Shown: one piece after another, positions 49,901-62,352 of the stretch
Position numbering within the stretch: the stretch's first letter is position 1
Layout: each line of letters begins with the position of its first letter
Origin: Microvelia longipes
Taxonomy: Eukaryota; Arthropoda; Insecta; Hemiptera; Veliidae
Reading direction: 5' to 3'
Assembly (NCBI GenBank): GCA_018340805.1
Contig: JACMZG010000008.1
Span: forward strand, 30,393,847 to 30,457,846
Length of the DNA: 64,000 nucleotides
Notes under the pieces: model-generated
Seen by the model: only the letters and a program-made list of their open reading frames with translations
Told to the model about the DNA's origin: nothing
Database searches by the model: none
Made by a program: the position numbers and the translations under genes

Positions 49901-52900
49901 CCTTTCTAAAGAATGACAATTTTATCACTATTACGTAAATTGATTTTAAAATAACACAAAAATGAGATGCATTTTCTCATCAATATAGTTCATGAAACAA
50001 GGTCACGATTCATCAGACTGGTTTTTAATAAATCATTTGCATAAATAATACACAAGTATACTTTAAAATTAGATAACGATTACATAATTAGAAATTACAT
50101 ACATAATTAATACGATAATAACGTAATTTTATTTGGGTATTCATTAAAAAAAATAACACCGAGCTTAAACAAAGAACTAACATTATAAACAAGATATTGA
50201 TTTCTAGATGTAGCATTTTTAAGTCATAATTTAATTAAGTAACAATAGCAATGAATTAAAAAAACCTATATAATGCTACAATTATACAGGTTCCTTCAAT
50301 TTATGGTTGTTATTCGTGTACTGGTTATGTGTTATTAAATTTTTACAGTACTTGGGTCAATTCTGAATGACTCATATGCAAAATGTGATGAATTACTCAG
50401 GAAAGTTATTCTAAAAATATTATTATTATAAATAAGCATTTGATATAAGTTTAGACTAATAATTCATAGCAAGGTCAATTTTATTTACATCTTTTTAAAC
50501 TAATAATTATGTAAGAAAACAAATACAGCATTAATATTTACACTTAAGTAAGTTATTATTGAAATCAATCTACCACAATATAAATAAAGAACAAAAACAA
50601 AAGTGGGAAAGAACTAATCATTTAATTTAGTTACGTCGAACAACTTATACTTATAAACTTAGCTGATAAATAATTAAAGTAACATCATAGATTCCTACCT
50701 TTTGTTAGCGTGTTTATAAACTCTAATAATGACACTTAAATGTTTAAATATGCTAGATATTTATAAATTCTTTTAAACATTTTTTGGAATCTAGATCTTA
50801 GCAGTGCCTCCGTCAAGTTTAGCGATCACTGGCGTACCATCACCCTGGCTATTTTCACCCCTTTGTAGCTTTCATTTTAGATCATTATCACGGTTTCAGC
50901 TAAAAGATTATGATAAGTAGCCTCATCCTTCAATTTTTTATATCTTAACCATCCTTAATTTTTTAAAATTTGAAGTCTTAAAGTTAGACGATTTTGACAC
51001 TCACTCACACATCATTATTCTTAAGTACTTCCAGCAGATATTTCAATTTCGATATAAAGGTAAACTCTAATATTCAAATCAAATATGTATAATTAAAATT
51101 CTGGATTCAAAAATTATTAAATATTGGCAATTTAAACAAATGAAAATAACAATTTAAAACTAAAAATATTGAGTTTGTCTAGAAATAAAAGATCTCCTAT
51201 TGATGCTATTAAATAGAGTAATGCTTATTATTAGCGCGACCTAATAGAGAACATCAAAACTATTTTTTTAAGAGTAAAACAAGCAAAGGATTTTAAAGCT
51301 AACTTACAAAAAGTAATGCAATGCCACAAAAAAAACACTTGTGCAAAAAAGAGAATTAAGATCTTATTTGAAGCCAAGTTCATTAGCTTCACACATTTCA
51401 TTGTCATTATAGAAAGAGCCTCGTACTGAGATATTCCAAATAATCAAGCATAAAAACCCTTGATGATTTCACTTTGTGAAATGACCGGTGCGCAATGCAC
51501 GCAAAAGTATATAATAAAATATTTGTTCTGTTTGCTGGATTTGGCTTTTTTACACTAATTTATTTTGCGGGGATGCAAAGTTATCCGAACATAATTAAAA
51601 GTAAAAGGCAAAAACCCATCAAGAGAAAGCAAAGCGTAAAATAAAAACAAAATACAATATAAAAATGTATTTATAGTGCATTTTATTTAGTGTATTAGTA
51701 TAATCATAACATTTCATGGAATTTTCAAAAAATCCTCAGAAAAAGATAATTAATGTTATATTAACAACTTTATTAACAAGGATAATTAAATTAAATAATT
51801 GAGTTAAAAATATGAGAAGAAATTTTAAGAAGAGTATTATGAATATTATTACAATGAACACTAGTCTTTTATTTATTTTGTTCCTTAAATGTTATTAATA
51901 ATATTAATTTATAACATAAAATATATATGTAAACATAAAAATGTATCTGAATTATACAGGATTCAGGTAAACATCACATTACTTGATCAATTTGCCAAAT
52001 AAAAGGGTAGATCATTTTAAGTGATAAAAAACTAAGTATAATCACTAATGATACAAATATATAAAATTTATTCAAATGCAAACCTAAAGAATTTTGCACA
52101 AAAAGAAATACAATGCATACGGACCTCCCAAAGATGAAAAAAGGAACTTATAAAGAAATGCCAAGGTCGTGTATCTTCGGGTAAGTGTTGGGGCCTTCTC
52201 TTTCTTGGCTTAAACTAAATAAAGAGGGTGTGAAAAAAAAGAAGAAAAGATTTACGATGTTTTAGACTGACATCAAATACGGTTTTATAACCTTGGCCCC
52301 TTACTTCGACACAGCTGATCTTTTTGCCTCTGACACGATAAATTTCGTAGGTAACAAATGTCAAGTACTCTCATGAAGAATTATTGATACTCAATAGAAA
52401 ACCTTAAAATATGCCCTCATTTTTTTACAAAAAGAAAATCGAATAAACTAACCATAATGCGTCAACAAACACGTTATGTACATGCGTCAATAAACACGTA
52501 TGTTACATGCGTAACATACGCACAGAAAATTTAATTAAAATCACTCAGAGAGTCCTAAAAACGCGTCATTGGTTTATAATGCCAATTATTTAGTTCTGGC
52601 CAAGAAAACCTGTTATTACTTAAGAAAATTAAATAGTCTTTAAGAACTCTGCAGGCGAAACCTGTAGTTAAACCAACGGGAGCCACCTTTATTGGATGCG
52701 ACGATTTTGTAGTTTTTACAAATTACATCTTTTCAAATTAAGTTTAATTTCATAAATTAGAATTAATCTTTTCTAATTTATGATCGCCATTTATTACTCT
52801 GCATGATTATAAAATAATCACACACTAAAAAAAGACTTAAAAAATGAAAAATTAAGTAAAAAAATATGGAAAATGTGGAAACATTTCTTAAATTGCCCGC

Positions 52901-53634
52901 AACATATATACGTACTCGTACCTATAGATATATCCTAGATATACATACTCCTTGATAAAACTGTTGTAATTATGTTTATGTTTTTATATTTGACCTGGAA
53001 AATGAACAAGGCATATTATGTGACACCCAAAACATAAAAACTCTCCTTTAAGATAAGTAAGATTAGCCCACGGGCCGCTACAAGGCCTAGGGATTTTCGT
53101 ATAGGCGCTTTGCGGCCATATTGATATTATTTTTTTACATGGCCGGACGTTGGCCGAGACTATAGCGATTTTTTTAATAGACCCCTTTCAGGCCATCGTT
53201 CAACTCGAGTTACATAGGTTACGTTATAATATCATCTCTGTCCCCAATTTTAACAACTCACTTCAAGAAAAAGCTAGAGCATCACTAAATTTGTACGAAT
53301 CCAAATTATGTACTTTACGGAGTTCTATAAATTTCAATGTACTAATACTTATTACATGTCTTATATTATTAAAGAGCACACCTATAACATTAATTTAATA
53401 ACAAATTAATCTGAATGGCTTAAAATGAAAAGTATTATAACCATATGAAAGATAAAAGTCATAGTTCCAAAAAAGCAGCGAAATGAAACCCTGATTTATT
53501 TAAACAAATTTTGGGATAAATGCATACATAAAAAATATGAAAAAGAATTTTGGGCTTCCTTTGTATGCATAGTACTTAGGGATTTGGTATGAAATCATCC
53601 TAATGAAACAGACACATAAATAAATAAATAATAA
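46959..53634. other. Long AT-rich non-coding stretch, presumed intron
   Basis: No splice-bounded exon seen in 6.7 kb. A purine-rich tract lies at 48290-48700. GC-rich scraps near 47690, 50800 and 53070-53160 (GGCCGCTACAAGGCC) are probably repeat fragments. Confidence 0.45.
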
Positions 53635-53662
53635 ATATATATATGTATATATATATATATAA

Positions 53663-53717
<55 letters not shown>

Positions 53718-53725
<8 letters not shown>

Positions 53726-53784
53726 CATTTTTTATAATACTGATGATTTTTTGTTGTCCGAACAAAAATTCTTTATATATACAA

Positions 53785-53851
<67 letters not shown>

Positions 53852-53925
53852 ATATTATATTTGTATATATAAAGAATTTTTTTCGGACAACAAAAATCAT
53901 CAGTATTATAAAAAAATGCTATATA
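53718..53925. repeat. Long near-perfect palindrome around a TA microsatellite
   Basis: The left arm (53718-53789, GCATTTTTTATAATACTGAT then TTGTTGTCCGAACAAAAATT) is matched almost base for base by the complement of 53857-53925. About 60 bp of TA repeat lies between, and another 90 bp of TA lies to the left (53635-53724). ORFs of 60-100 codons on both strands here are repeat translations. Confidence 0.8.
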
Positions 53926-55499
53926 CAGTCTGAGTCAGACACTAAGCTATAATATTATTATAAAGGTAAAGTGTCGAGTTCCACGAAGAGAATCCGATGG
54001 CTGGAAATTCCCCGGTGTGGTGTTTTAGAGGGGAGTTGTAGCAGGGATACGAAAGAGGTTAGGCTTGAGACGTCGCCACGTGGAGTACAACCAACCAGTC
54101 TGGCCAACAAAACTAAGTCTTACTATACTCGACTTATAGTTTAAGAATACCAACTTATACATTATGATAAACTAATTTCATATGGTTAAGATCTTAATGA
54201 ACTCAAATCACTTAAGTAAAAGTTTCGGAATATGGTCTTTCCGAGACTTTATATTAGATTTTAATAAGGGATAATAGACAATGAAGACAGGACTTCTACT
54301 GCAGTCTTCATTACCTATTATCCATTCTGAAATTTTTTACAGCCATTAAACTTAATTCTTAAACATTGGATTTCGGACAAAATCTAATGTTATAGTACCT
54401 CACGCAGTACTTGATTTGAGTAATTTTCATTTAAGCCGTTTCAGCTGTCTAGCCTGTCTGCCTTCAAGGCCGTAATCGTTCAAGCACTCGATTTCGCACC
54501 CCGGGCTTTGCTTTAAGTTTATATGAATAGTATTTGTATTAAAACAATTTATTTTATTATTGCAAGGTAAATTTATTTAATCTATGCAAGGTAAATGCCC
54601 TGATGGGCCAAAATGCCCAAAACGGGCATTTTATTATTCGCGCTGTCAAGCCTCCTTTACCGCGTTTACAGTCACACTATTTAACGAATCTTAGGATCTT
54701 CAGGTGCTGCAACGTCAATAATAGATTAAAAAAGTAGCTGTTACATTATATCTTAATACAATGCCTCTTTTCATTATAAGAGACAGAGAAAACATTGATA
54801 TGAAGACATATTAACATTTTCAATCAGGAACCTCAATATCGGAATACTAAAGTCAGTATACGCAGGTAAGTCAGGTTTAGGTTTGTCACCTTAATTCTAC
54901 AACTAAATAGAGAAGTAAGGTATGTTAGACTCAGTTCCATAATGTTTTCATTTAACATCAGCATTCAAGTTTTAGCATCTACATGACCCATACGTCCAAG
55001 TTTCATCTTGTACATAATCTATGCGTCATCTATAGAAGTCATACGTGCAAAAGTGATCTACTCAATAGTATAGCCGAATAAGAAGAAATAATTAAGCCAT
55101 AGGAGAACAAAGAAATAACTAAAATAATTAATTACCAGCAGGGTGTAAAATAGGATTTTTAAGAAATTCAACTTACAAATTAAAAATTTCAGGGGTACAA
55201 CGTACAGAAAAACGGGTACATCGGTTCTTTTACTCCCTACTACAGAATATCATGATAATCCTTATCTTAAAGTAGTTTTGCATTGGTCTCGCCACTACGA
55301 TCGACCTCAGAATAAAATGGTTTACCAAAGTGTAGGGTGTTATATAACTTATGTCGCACCAAAAAATCTGTATGATCGTCAATAATTTAAAAACTAAAAC
55401 TTAACTAACTATGAAATTTTCACAACTAATTCTTTATCATTTTCTTTTTCTGACGATATGTCAAACGTCGAAAAGCAGTAAGAAGATTAAAATTTATTG
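53926..55499. other. Non-coding with two GC-richer patches
   Basis: At 53970-54115 GTGTCGAGTTCCACGAAGAG, GGCTGGAAATTCCCCGG and GACGTCGCCACGTGGAGTAC form a GC-rich block that looks like an element end but was not identified. At 54610-54632 a 9-bp hairpin, AAAATGCCC/GGGCATTTT, stands out. Confidence 0.4.
54269..54323. repeat. Small hairpin, 20-bp arms, 15-nt loop
   Basis: GGATAATAGACAATGAAGAC pairs with GTCTTCATTACCTATTATCC at 18 of 20 positions. The size is like a microRNA precursor stem, but there is no evidence of processing. Confidence 0.6.
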
Positions 55500-55978
55500 G
55501 CCGTTAGAACTTTAATAATAGTCAACTACGGAAAGACGTTGTCGGTGTGATATAATAACAGTCAATATTTTCAAAAAGGCGACCAATATCAAAATGGAAT
55601 TATATGGATCGATTGACTACCTATAGATGTATGTACATTTGAGTCTAATTAACTGGAACGATCAAATTTTCGTTTCTGACGAATCTTTTAAATTGTTGAT
55701 GCCTCAGCAAATTAGGTTATCGTAGTTTGAAAATTTACATCCTCCCGGCAGCACAACTAGATTTTAAGTCTGATTTTTAGCCAAGTTTCACAGCGGGAGT
55801 TATGCGTAACACCGACACACACAGAAAGACTGACAACATGGTGAAAACCACTTAGAATGTAATGAAATGCCTGAAATGGATAATAATGACGATATGTACC
55901 ATGGTTTTGGATTTTTTTAGGTAGTGAACACAATACTTTTCCCTACATTTACGGCAGTAGGTGAGGAAAAGTAAAAAC
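55500..55978 (+). repeat. 5S-family-related repeat, subfamily copy with CA tract and terminal hairpin
   Basis: The end contains GACACACACAGAAAGACTGA, CTGAAATGGATAATAATGAC and GTGAACACAATACTTTTCCC, and it closes with GTGAGGAAAAGTAAAA. The last 45 bases fold as ACTTTTCC..CTAC/GTAG..GGAAAAGT. The 5' limit is approximate. Confidence 0.45.
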
Positions 55979-57766
55979 AATGTGCGTATTAATACTAAAC
56001 AACTCGACCACATTTATGTAGTTGTTTTTACTGAGGTCTAGAGGGTAATCTAGAAAATAAGGAGACAAGTCCTAATTAATAAAATAAGGAATACTAAGTC
56101 CAAAGTGTAATAAAGACATAGACAATAGTAGATAATAACTCGGATATCAATTGTGATTTTATTGTAGCAGATATTCGTTTATAAGCGGGCGAAACAAAAC
56201 AATAATAAATTTGTAAAACAATAAATAAAATCACCAAACCAAGTTGCAAACACAATTTCTAAGAGATCGTCAAAACAAAAAAAGGTTTATTATAAAAATT
56301 AATAAAATAATATAAACAAAGGTGTAAACTGGTCATCCATTACAAGTCAAAATATCTCTCGGTGGGGTTGTCGAGATACTAGACTCACTACATGACTATT
56401 CCATTAGATTGTTTGTTTAGTGTTAACATTAGCCTGTAGATCTTCAAACATTAATGCAGTTCAAATAAAGTTTGATAGAAATGTTTAGTAGAAAAAAGAA
56501 AAGGATTATCTAATCCACAATCTGTCAGTGTTGATATTAATAACACGCAAACGTTTGGTGTCCATTTTAACTACATAGAACTACTTAGTAAATGTATATG
56601 ATATAAAGTAACAGTAAGAAATATAAATAAATTAAATTACTTAGAACTTAATTCATTAATGCTGCAAAAAAATATACAAAGTAAAAATTATGTCAGACAA
56701 AAAGGGCGTAAACTAAAAAATAATTATGCCCTTAGTTGTTAAAAGAATTCATACAGTTCTGACTGATGGTTACTGGCTACTTTAAGTTCATTAATAAATA
56801 TTAGTAATAGTCCATTAGCTCATTTCTTGAAAATAAATGCGCTTCGCTGATTCATATTTTTTAATAGTTAAAACTACTAATAAAGGTTGAGTGGCCTTAA
56901 ATTTGTTCATCAACAGTTTTAGAGTAAATGCCTTACGTAAGATGTGTTGAGGAATTGGGACCACTCGGTAGTCTAAAAAGTCTCGGTAAGCACCCAACAC
57001 CGTGAGAAAAGCTGACCAAGTTAGTCAACTAAACATGCCACAATTTTACGCTTCCCCTGGGGCTTCAACATGAATTATTAAAAGATATAATCACAAAAAA
57101 TATTTGCCTTTGCATTACATAAAATTCCTATCAAAACACAAACCACATACCCTAGTTAATGTCACGCATTAAACTTTCATATAGTTTGAAATTCTTTCTG
57201 GAATTAAATTGATTATTGAAATTAAAATATCAATGAAACCGAAACAAAAAAAAAAAAAAATACAGCATAAATTCTTGAAAAGCATTAACTATTTTTTAAT
57301 CAAAAAATGCAATAGAAAAAGTAAAAATTCAAATAAGAACCTTTTAGTACAATATCAAACCTTTCCAAGAAATTTATTTTATTCATAACAAAGGTTTATT
57401 TATAGTAACTTATAATCCATTCATAAAATAATTTATGAATGATAAAAAATACCCTCTTAACTAGGCTATTAATTACATTCACATCATACTGGACAAAGCT
57501 GCATCGGGGCCATTTAGATATTTCTCACAATACAGAAGCAACATTCGCGTTTACTCTTATTTTTTATAACTTATAACAAGACTAACCAAAATAGATCACT
57601 GGCTTATAAAAAGCAATTTATCCAAAAAGCAAAAACAATGGAATTATGAGATAGTGCTTTCAAAAGATATGGAGCTGATCAAACCGACGTCTCAATCACG
57701 TTGCTGGTCACAAATACTAAGTAAGTAATACGAGCACACGATTCTAGAAGAGGTTAATTAATGTAG
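55979..57766. other. AT-rich non-coding
   Basis: CATTAGCTCATTTC with nearby AATGCGCTT (56813) repeats a motif also at 49857. The 61-codon minus ORF at 56815-57000 is unsupported. Confidence 0.45.
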
Positions 57767-57768
57767 TA

Positions 57769-58504
57769 TACAGAGTGGTACATATAAAATACATCCCTTT
57801 TTTGATATTTTAGTTTTTGGGGTCTAAGAGGATTTGTTTGGGTTAAGGATAATGCCATATTTTTTGGTTTGGGTATTTTAATTTTCTTGCAGAATTATCA
57901 AAAGATGATATTTTGAACAGGTTTACACTGCAATTGTTAAGAGATTTTGCAGAAGTGTCAAAAAAGGATTCCTATGACTTTTGATGAATGAAACTGGCAT
58001 TTGCCTGCAAAATTGAGGGGAACCACATTATACAGATAATTTCTGAAGAAGTATCATACACTAGACAACTTACCAATATTGATAGATACCAATATTGACG
58101 AATTCCGATAATTTTTCCCAAACCATTATTTTTCCTATGGGATGTTTTAAAAGTGATGTATTCTGGTGTACCAGTAAGTTTATTTTTAATTATAAATGGG
58201 TAAGTCTTTATATGCCAAACGTTTGCTCTGGAAAAAAATACCGGAATTATATTATATTTTAGCAAATTGCTTAGGATATAACACAGTTCATGAAATAATT
58301 AATATAAAGGTAGGGTCCATTTTAACCTTTTAAAGTTACTGTAGAATACATGCCAGTCAATTACCTAACAAATAATTGGGTTAAAATAAATTTGAACTTC
58401 CCAAGGTTAACTTATAGGGGTAGACACCAATTGTAACGCGATATCTCCACACAAAGCTAAGTTAATGAGGTATTTATGACATATTTGAAACGTACCACCC
58501 TGTA
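57769..58504. mobile_element. Non-autonomous TIR element with TA target duplication (Tc1/mariner-like insertion)
   Basis: The left end TACAGAGTGGTACATAT and the complement of the right end TACAGGGTGGTACGTTT are inverted repeats. TA sits on both outer sides (57767-57768 and 58505-58506), the target duplication typical of the Tc1/mariner superfamily. The 736-bp interior holds no transposase. A 97-codon minus-strand ORF (57972-58265) fills its middle; I do not recognise it and regard its coding status as open. Confidence 0.6.
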
Positions 58505-58506
58505 TA

Positions 58507-59902
58507 TTCATAAAATTACACTAAGAAATGAAACATACATTTCATATATACATATAAACTGTTTTCCACAGCATAATATTCGGTGTTGAAACATTATGTA
58601 TTTCCACAGTATATAAGCAGATGTAAAGCACATGATTATACTTAGTGTTGTCTGAGTCTTAACCTCGTTTAAGTTTTTATTATACAAAGACAAGCAAATA
58701 ATGGATTTAAGTTTTAAACAGCACGGTTGTATAAAAAGACTTTAATACAAAAGCTCCTCTTAAAGTTAAAATAAATACACATTGGACTCTAAAAAAAGTA
58801 ACTAAAACTGGTAATACCACTTTAAACCTAGCTCAATAAAAAGAAAAGAACGGTGGAGTGTGTTAGTTTGTTAGCTTGTATAAATATAAAGGTTGCCAAA
58901 CTAACTGTATTAGAGAATAGGAAAAAACCTTCTAGGTTTGTTACTAATGCTGCAACTAGGCACTATACAACTTTATAACACAAAATACGTTAGCTTACTT
59001 TTATTTAGAAGTGAATTAAAGGCTACAAATGTTTAAAGCAATGCATTAAGAACAACAGAAAAGTGAATAACAAAGTAACACAGAGTAATAAAAAAAGATT
59101 AGAAACTTGTTATTGAATGATGTGTAAAACAATAAAAAATACTCTCAACAGTAAGTTAAATTTTATTAACTGACATATTTAAGTAAAACTAAGCTAACTA
59201 ATGGATGGTGCAGCTATAAGGGAATGTTATGTTATAGCTCACAGCTGCCTTTATCTCTATCTATAGTTAAAGCCTTGGATCTCAATAGCTAACAGCCGGT
59301 GTTTCGAGTAGAGAGAATAACACATCACAATGCTTTTATCTTTTTACACAACTACACTTGGAAAACATTTACTCTTTTTTTTCGTTTTTTTCTAGATACA
59401 AGATTGCTTCAGTAATCGCGAAAAATGTATAAAAGCCACATGTTTCTTGGTTATTACAAATGGAATGCTAAGGTAACTAAAGCGCATAATTTTTTATATA
59501 CATTAAAACTGTCAAGTCTTTCAGAACGTATATGAAAGGGTACAAATTAATATTACGTTATCATGAATACTATCACACAAAAGAATAATTAAAACAGTGT
59601 GATGTAAATGTTTAGAAAAATAATAAAATTAAGAGGTGAAAGCAAAACTTCAACTCGAATTACCCTAATAAAGATGTGATATCATTAAAAATATGAAAAA
59701 ATAGATTTTCCTAATTTTCTATTTTGAGTAATTCTCCTTGAAATAATTGACATAAAATGATATTATCCCCCAGGGTTTTTCCTTATATTCTAGAATTTTA
59801 TAAACTAATTATAAATAATAAAGTAATACTAATTGCAAAAGCACATTTAAGTTAGGACTAAAAAAATATGATTGATATATGTATATTAACAATATAACTT
59901 AC
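58507..59902. other. AT-rich intron downstream of the possible microexon
   Basis: Nothing supportable. Confidence 0.5.
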
Positions 59903-59953
59903 ATAATCAACACAAGGTTTTTGAATTTGGTCTGAGGCCTTTGAGATACTTAC
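59903..59953 (-). CDS. Possible 17-codon microexon, or exon following a recursive splice site
   Basis: The minus strand reads TTTTTGTTTGTTTTAG|GTAAGTATC, and 51 bases later GATTAT|GTAAGTT. Between the two sites only phase 0 is open, giving VSISKASDQIQKPCVDY. Two readings fit. It may be a microexon of the same phase-0 gene as the exons at 36.4, 27.9 and 25.0 kb, lying 23 kb upstream of the first. Or it may be a recursive splice site, since the acceptor is directly followed by a donor (AG|GTAAGT), with the second donor defining a transient exon. The peptide is not recognised. A chance occurrence is possible because the exon is so short. Confidence 0.4.
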
Positions 59954-60537
59954 CTAAAACAAACAAAAATACATAGACATTAGTGCTTAATTAGACAAAA
60001 AAATAAGTACCTAACAAATTCTTTTCACAATAGAGATAAAAGCAAGATAGTTGTAAACAAAAAAAAATTGGAAGGCTAATAAACCAGTTAAAGGGCATAC
60101 AAAGTTCATAAACATTGTAGTTATAGCAATTATAAGAAAAATAGAAAGCTCCGTAATTGACTAATTTTAATTATGCTTTTAATGGACATCTGGTTTTAAA
60201 CTAAATTTAAAGGCATTATATCGGTAAAAGGAACCATTTTTCGTTTTGACACAGGTTCTGTTTAGCATTAAAATAACTACCATGGTGTTAATCTTATAAC
60301 ACATTACATTAGTAAAGGAATAGGAAATTTGCATGCAGCTTGAGCGTAGCAAATGTTGTAACAACATACGAGCATAGCCAAGACGTTTTATTTGCATGTT
60401 GAGTACCGATTATGGCCGATGTTGGCCTTCGATTGTAAGCTTTAAAAAAAGATAAACGACAATAAGTAATTACATTATAAAATTCCTTTAGATTTCGCTG
60501 GTATCAAATAGTTTTAGGCGTTTTCGACCCCTGTTGT

Positions 60538-60735
60538 TTATTCAGGTGGAGAATTTTCTTCATATACCTCACTATCACTCATTTTAGTTGATTAAGTAAG
60601 CGAATTCGATCAAACGACAAGAACTCAAACAAACCTTTCTAAAATAAAGCTACTTCTTGTTTCGGCTGCATCTGGCGAGCGTTGCAAGAATCTCGCAAAC
60701 CTCTATTTGGAACGGAGGGGGTTTTATTTAAGGTT
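60538..60735 (-). pseudogene. Decayed short ORF with upstream region resembling the 61-62 kb repeats
   Basis: On the minus strand an ATG at 60582 opens MSDSEVYEENSPPE followed by TAA. About 85-95 bases upstream lies CGCCAGATGCAGCC, loosely like the CTCF-like block in the 61 and 62 kb units. In unit 1 a similar distance and an acidic ATGAATAGTGATAGCG start are seen. Acidic, serine-rich N-termini are common in some transposase families, so it may be a dead transposon 5' end. The identity is a guess. Confidence 0.25.
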
Positions 60736-61134
60736 ATAAAAACACTTTTAAATTCAAACCTCGTGACTAGTTAAAGTTATATTATATTTGCTCGCGAGTA
60801 TGTTAATAAACTTTAATTTCTAGAAAAAAAAAACCAGTAAAAAAGACGTAAAACATATCGACCATGGGCTCGATTTTTGTAGGTGTTTCGCTCGAGCGTT
60901 AGGAATTCCGGCACAAAGCTAAGATTTCCGGGGCCATCTTGCTGCGAAGCAGCTTTATTTAGAAAAGCGTTGAAACTGGCAGCAAGTACTGATAAGAAGT
61001 ACGTGTAAAGAAGTATGTTGTACATACTTCTTGATACACACATACATGTATGTGTAATACACATACATACATGTATGTTTTACATGTTAGTGCATGTTGT
61101 ACATATAATATCAGTTCCCTTCAATCATAGATAA
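60736..61134. other. Non-coding with ACATACATGTATGT-type microsatellite
   Basis: A perfect 11-bp-arm hairpin, AAGAAGTATGT/ACATACTTCTT (about 61009-61033), precedes an ACATACATGTATGT tract (61036-61100). Confidence 0.5.
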
Positions 61135-61697
61135 AAAACACATTTTTCCGGACGGCTGTGGAGAAGGCACTAAGCATCCTAAAAAAAGGTGAAATTTTTT
61201 TACCGTCAGCGACAGTTTCGTAGTTTTTTTTTTACTGTCAGGGACTGATAAAAACCACGAAACTGTCGCTGGTGAAGTTCCTCAAATGTCCACTAGGTAG
61301 GCGCTAGTAGTTTACAACAAGGTTATAACCATCCATGTTCTTCTTTCGTTTATCAAATAAATTATCGAACGTTTCGTTTTGTTATTTTCGGAAAGCGAGT
61401 TATTGATTATAATCGATAGTTTATTAGTAATTATTATTATAAAATTATCATGAATAGTGATAGCGATTCAACATCAAAAATACGCCAGAAGTGCCAGAAG
61501 TGAAACTTTTGGCCAACAAGGCGATCGAAAAAGTGTACTGGCAAATTTTTATATATTATACTAATTCTCTTCTAAATAGTTTTTACTATTACTACTGGGA
61601 ATGGCATTATATTTACTGTCTCGCTTCACTCGAGAGAAAATATAGTCGCCACGGTAAAAAAGACCTTCTTCCCAGTCTTGTAACATAATGTACTATT
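61135..61697 (+). repeat. Repeat unit 1 of a direct pair, with CTCF-like motif and decayed ORF
   Basis: In order it shows CGGACGGCTGTGGAG, a hairpin built from CAGCGACAGTTTCGT and its complement, CCACTAGGTAGGCGC (61290-61304), TTCGGAAAGCGAGTTATTGA, a short ORF start (ATGAATAGTGATAGCG, 61450), AAAGTGTACTGGCAAATTTT, a CTCGCTTCACTCGAG motif and TAACATAATGTACTATTC. The second unit at 62353 follows the same order. The 65-codon ORF at 61491-61688 has no recognisable domain and is not open in the sister unit. Confidence 0.6.
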
Positions 61698-62352
61698 CTT
61701 GAAGCTGACAAAAAAATAAAATAAATAATACTGAATGAGAGCACTAGGGAGTCAATATTAAAAATTAAAGTAATAATACAAATTAATTATTTGTTTAAGA
61801 ACAAAAAATAATTGCTAACGCTACATAAAATTATTTGAAGATATAATAATGGTATAATGTTAGACTAGATAATTTATTTAGTGAAGTAACCGAGTAATAA
61901 TAAAGCTCAAAACCCTACAGTCTAGCATATCCCGATATGTTTCTATGAATACTCTTCTAAAAATATCAAATCCCGTTTATCTCACTTAAGACAAGAATAA
62001 CTCAGTACATAGAGAGAAAATATCAAAATCTTTTTTAACACCACTAAAATCTAGTTGTAAATAGAAAAATCCAGTATGATAGGATTTAAAATAGACTGTA
62101 TTTGGGGTTTAACAGTAATAATAGCTTAAATAAATAATAATATAATAGTTACGTTAATTTTACACGTATTGTGAAAACCTTTATACAAAATGTGAATCTA
62201 TAAATAACCACAAAAACTTACAGTACTTATACTTAAATACTGAAATTTGACTGTGTTTCATAATTCAATTTTCAATTAATCTAATTACAAAAGCGAGTTT
62301 ACCAAAATTGTTTGCATATTATCTACATAAGTTAATGTCCTTAGGTAAATAA

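Noticed and set aside
53595..53952. Y/I-rich ORFs of 69-101 codons on both strands
   Set aside because: They are translations of TA repeats inside a palindrome.
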